From Zobellia russellii (lineage in GTDB: Bacteria > Bacteroidota > Bacteroidia > Flavobacteriales > Flavobacteriaceae): a stretch of 64,000 nucleotides of DNA. The position numbers were made by a program, and so were the translations under genes. The notes under the pieces were generated by a model, which ran no database searches, was not told the origin of the DNA, and saw nothing but the letters and a program-made list of their open reading frames with translations. The stretch lies in the NCBI RefSeq assembly GCF_018728565.1, contig NZ_JACSOI010000008.1, positions 89,938-153,937 on the forward strand, in the 5' to 3' direction. Positions 63,701 through 64,000 of the stretch are shown in pieces (position 1 is the first letter of the stretch; each line of letters opens with the position of its first letter).

Positions 63701-64000
63701 TGCAGTAGCTGCGACCGTGTATGTATAAGTTCCCGTTCTAGAGGGAGTCGGAGACCATGTCCCACCGGAATCAGGAGTTCCGCCAAGCTGAGCAAAAAGT
63801 TGAGTTTCGTTTACTGTTGACCCTTCGCAGATGGTCAACGTTCCGTCTGTACCTGCATCGGGAGCGGCCTGTTCGGAGACAACTACCTCGGAAGTATCAT
63901 CAACGGTACATGGAGCAGTAGCCGTAACGGTGTAGGTATAGGTTCCGGCACCTGCCATTGCTGGAGACCATGTCCCACCTGAATCGGGAGTACCACCGAG
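60758..64000 (-). CDS. Second giant repeat adhesin, N-terminus outside window
   Basis: The frame is open to the window edge; 1080 residues are visible. From the N-terminal side: tandem 71-residue repeats with PDAGTDGTLTICEGSTV and QLFAQLGGTPDSGGTWSP, two diverged units, three thrombospondin-type-3 segments (NLDSDGDTIIDCEEKQDTTD, DTDGDGVLDGQEITDNTDPL, DTDGDTITDGQEVLDNTDPL), and a C-terminal T9SS type-B sorting domain (NHVEIFNRWGILVWESEGYD, GVYFYQIKY). Each repeat has two Cys. The protein would be exported to the surface. The gene heads an operon with the SprF-like and PorE-like genes, which supports a cell-surface adhesin of SprB type. Total length cannot be known here. Confidence 0.92.
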   Translation of the reverse strand, partial: LGGTPDSGGTWSPAMAGAGTYTYTVTATAPCTVDDTSEVVVSEQAAPDAGTDGTLTICEGSTVNETQLFAQLGGTPDSGGTWSPTPSRTGTYTYTVAATAPCTVDSSSEVVVSEQAAPDAGTDGTLTICEGSTVNETQLFAQLGGTPDSGGTWSPTPSGAGTYTYTVAATAPCTMENASEVVVSEQAVPDAGTDGTLTICEGSTVNETQLFAQLGGTPDSGGTWSPAMAGAGTYTYTVAATAPCTVDSTSEVVVSEQAVPDAGTDGTLTICESSTVTESQLFSQLGGTPDSGGNWSPAMAAGGTYTYTVAATAPCNVDDTSEVVVSEQSAPDAGTDGTLTICEGSTVNETQLFAQLGGTPDSGGTWSPAMAGDGTYTYTVAATAPCTVDSTSEVVVSEQAAPDAGTDGTLTICEGSTVNEIQLFSQLGGTPDSGGTWSPAMAGAGTYTYTVAATAPCTLDSTSEVVVSEQAAPNTGSDGTLTICEGATVNETQLFAQLGGTPDSGGTWSPAMAGAGTYTYTVAATAPCTVDGTSEVVVSEQAAPDAGTDGTLTICESTTVTESQLFAQLGGTPDSSGTWSPAISGAGTYTYTVAATAPCTVDDISEVIVSEQAASDAGTDGTLTICEGSIVNETQLFVQLGGTPDSGGSWSPAMAGAGTYTYTVAATAPCTVDDTSEVVVSEQAAPDAGSDGTLTICESTMVTESQLFAQLGGTPDSGGTWSPTPSGAGTYTYTIEGFSCPNATATVTVIEETLPDAGTSTSLIICPDTTISTAQLFSLLGTSETGGTWSPNPENAGAGVYVYSIAGNICGGNSEATVTVTISNLDSDGDTIIDCEEKQDTTDPFNDCDSIGGTPLSNSDCDNDNLSEEEENLLGTDPKIPDTDGDGVLDGQEITDNTDPLDSCDFLLVSQTLEPSADWKLEDCDMDNLNNEQEVMRGTDPANPDTDGDTITDGQEVLDNTDPLDPCDSVGGNPPANISCELFVEIDIVKPGDILNGAFKIINIDRFPDNHVEIFNRWGILVWESEGYDNQNNAFEGSSQGRITIIENQKLPSGVYFYQIKYVSKGEDKMISGYLYLMRQ
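61736..64000 (-). repeat. Tandem 213-bp (71-residue) repeats in the second adhesin
   Basis: Nine complete units of exactly 213 bp occupy 61943-63859, with a further part-unit running off the window edge and one shorter diverged unit (69 residues, 61736-61942). Units differ at few residues (for example STVNETQLFAQ versus SSTVTESQLFSQ) and alternate between two sequence variants. The reading frame is kept throughout. Confidence 0.95.

Noticed and set aside
61943..63859. Possible CRISPR-like array because of regular near-identical repeats
   Set aside because: The 213-bp unit keeps a continuous reading frame, has no short repeat/unique spacer structure and encodes an adhesin domain.

Overview
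The window looks like chromosome of a marine, probably gliding, member of the Flavobacteriaceae (Bacteroidota). The evidence is low-GC DNA, three SusC/FecA-type TonB-dependent receptors with N-terminal carboxypeptidase-D-like domains, giant cell-surface adhesins with type IX secretion (T9SS) C-terminal sorting domains, a PorP/SprF protein, and promoters of the Bacteroidota form TTG-N19..23-TAnnTTTG. No rRNA, tRNA, CRISPR array, insertion sequence or prophage was seen. Most of the window is ordinary chromosome.

Layout. 1-9 kb: a partial YdeI-like gene, pepT, an outer-membrane receptor, pyrD, a Dabb protein, a LysE exporter and an HMG-CoA-lyase-like gene. 9.2-15.8 kb: a compact operon that looks like iron acquisition (DUF4856-like lipoprotein, imelysin-like lipoprotein, HTTM/gamma-carboxylase-like membrane protein, FecA-like receptor). 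It diverges from a small Cys-rich protein, and the shared control region carries three copies of a 23-bp inverted repeat. 16-24.3 kb: housekeeping genes (guaB, an M1 aminopeptidase lipoprotein, an exported thioredoxin, lysA, a LON-domain protein, sucC). 24.5-33.5 kb: a leftward operon of TonB receptor, small lipoprotein, Tat-exported aminotransferase, AEC-type permease and alanine dehydrogenase, divergent from an Lrp/AsnC regulator. This reads as an amino-acid or amino-compound acquisition and catabolism unit, and it is flanked by two paralogous small secreted proteins. 33.5-39 kb: a DUF1456 protein, hsp20, uvrB and a two-gene ABC exporter.

39-54 kb holds two tandem paralogous surface proteins. 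One has 680 residues. The other has about 4262 residues and carries an IgGFc-binding-type head, DUF11 and thrombospondin-type calcium repeats, roughly two dozen SprB-like repeats and a T9SS type-B sorting domain. 54-58 kb: a possible kinase-fold protein, a nucleoid-associated protein, a pRiA4b ORF-3-like protein and heme A synthase (ctaA). 57.9-64 kb: an operon of a second giant adhesin (cut by the window edge, with nearly identical 71-residue repeats), a SprF/PorP protein and a PorE-like TPR/propeller/OmpA protein, probably one dedicated secretion and anchoring unit.

The most interesting stretches are the iron-type operon with its triple operator, the receptor/exported-aminotransferase/alanine-dehydrogenase operon, and the two adhesin loci. 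Functional statements rest on reading motifs and context by eye; no database search was possible.
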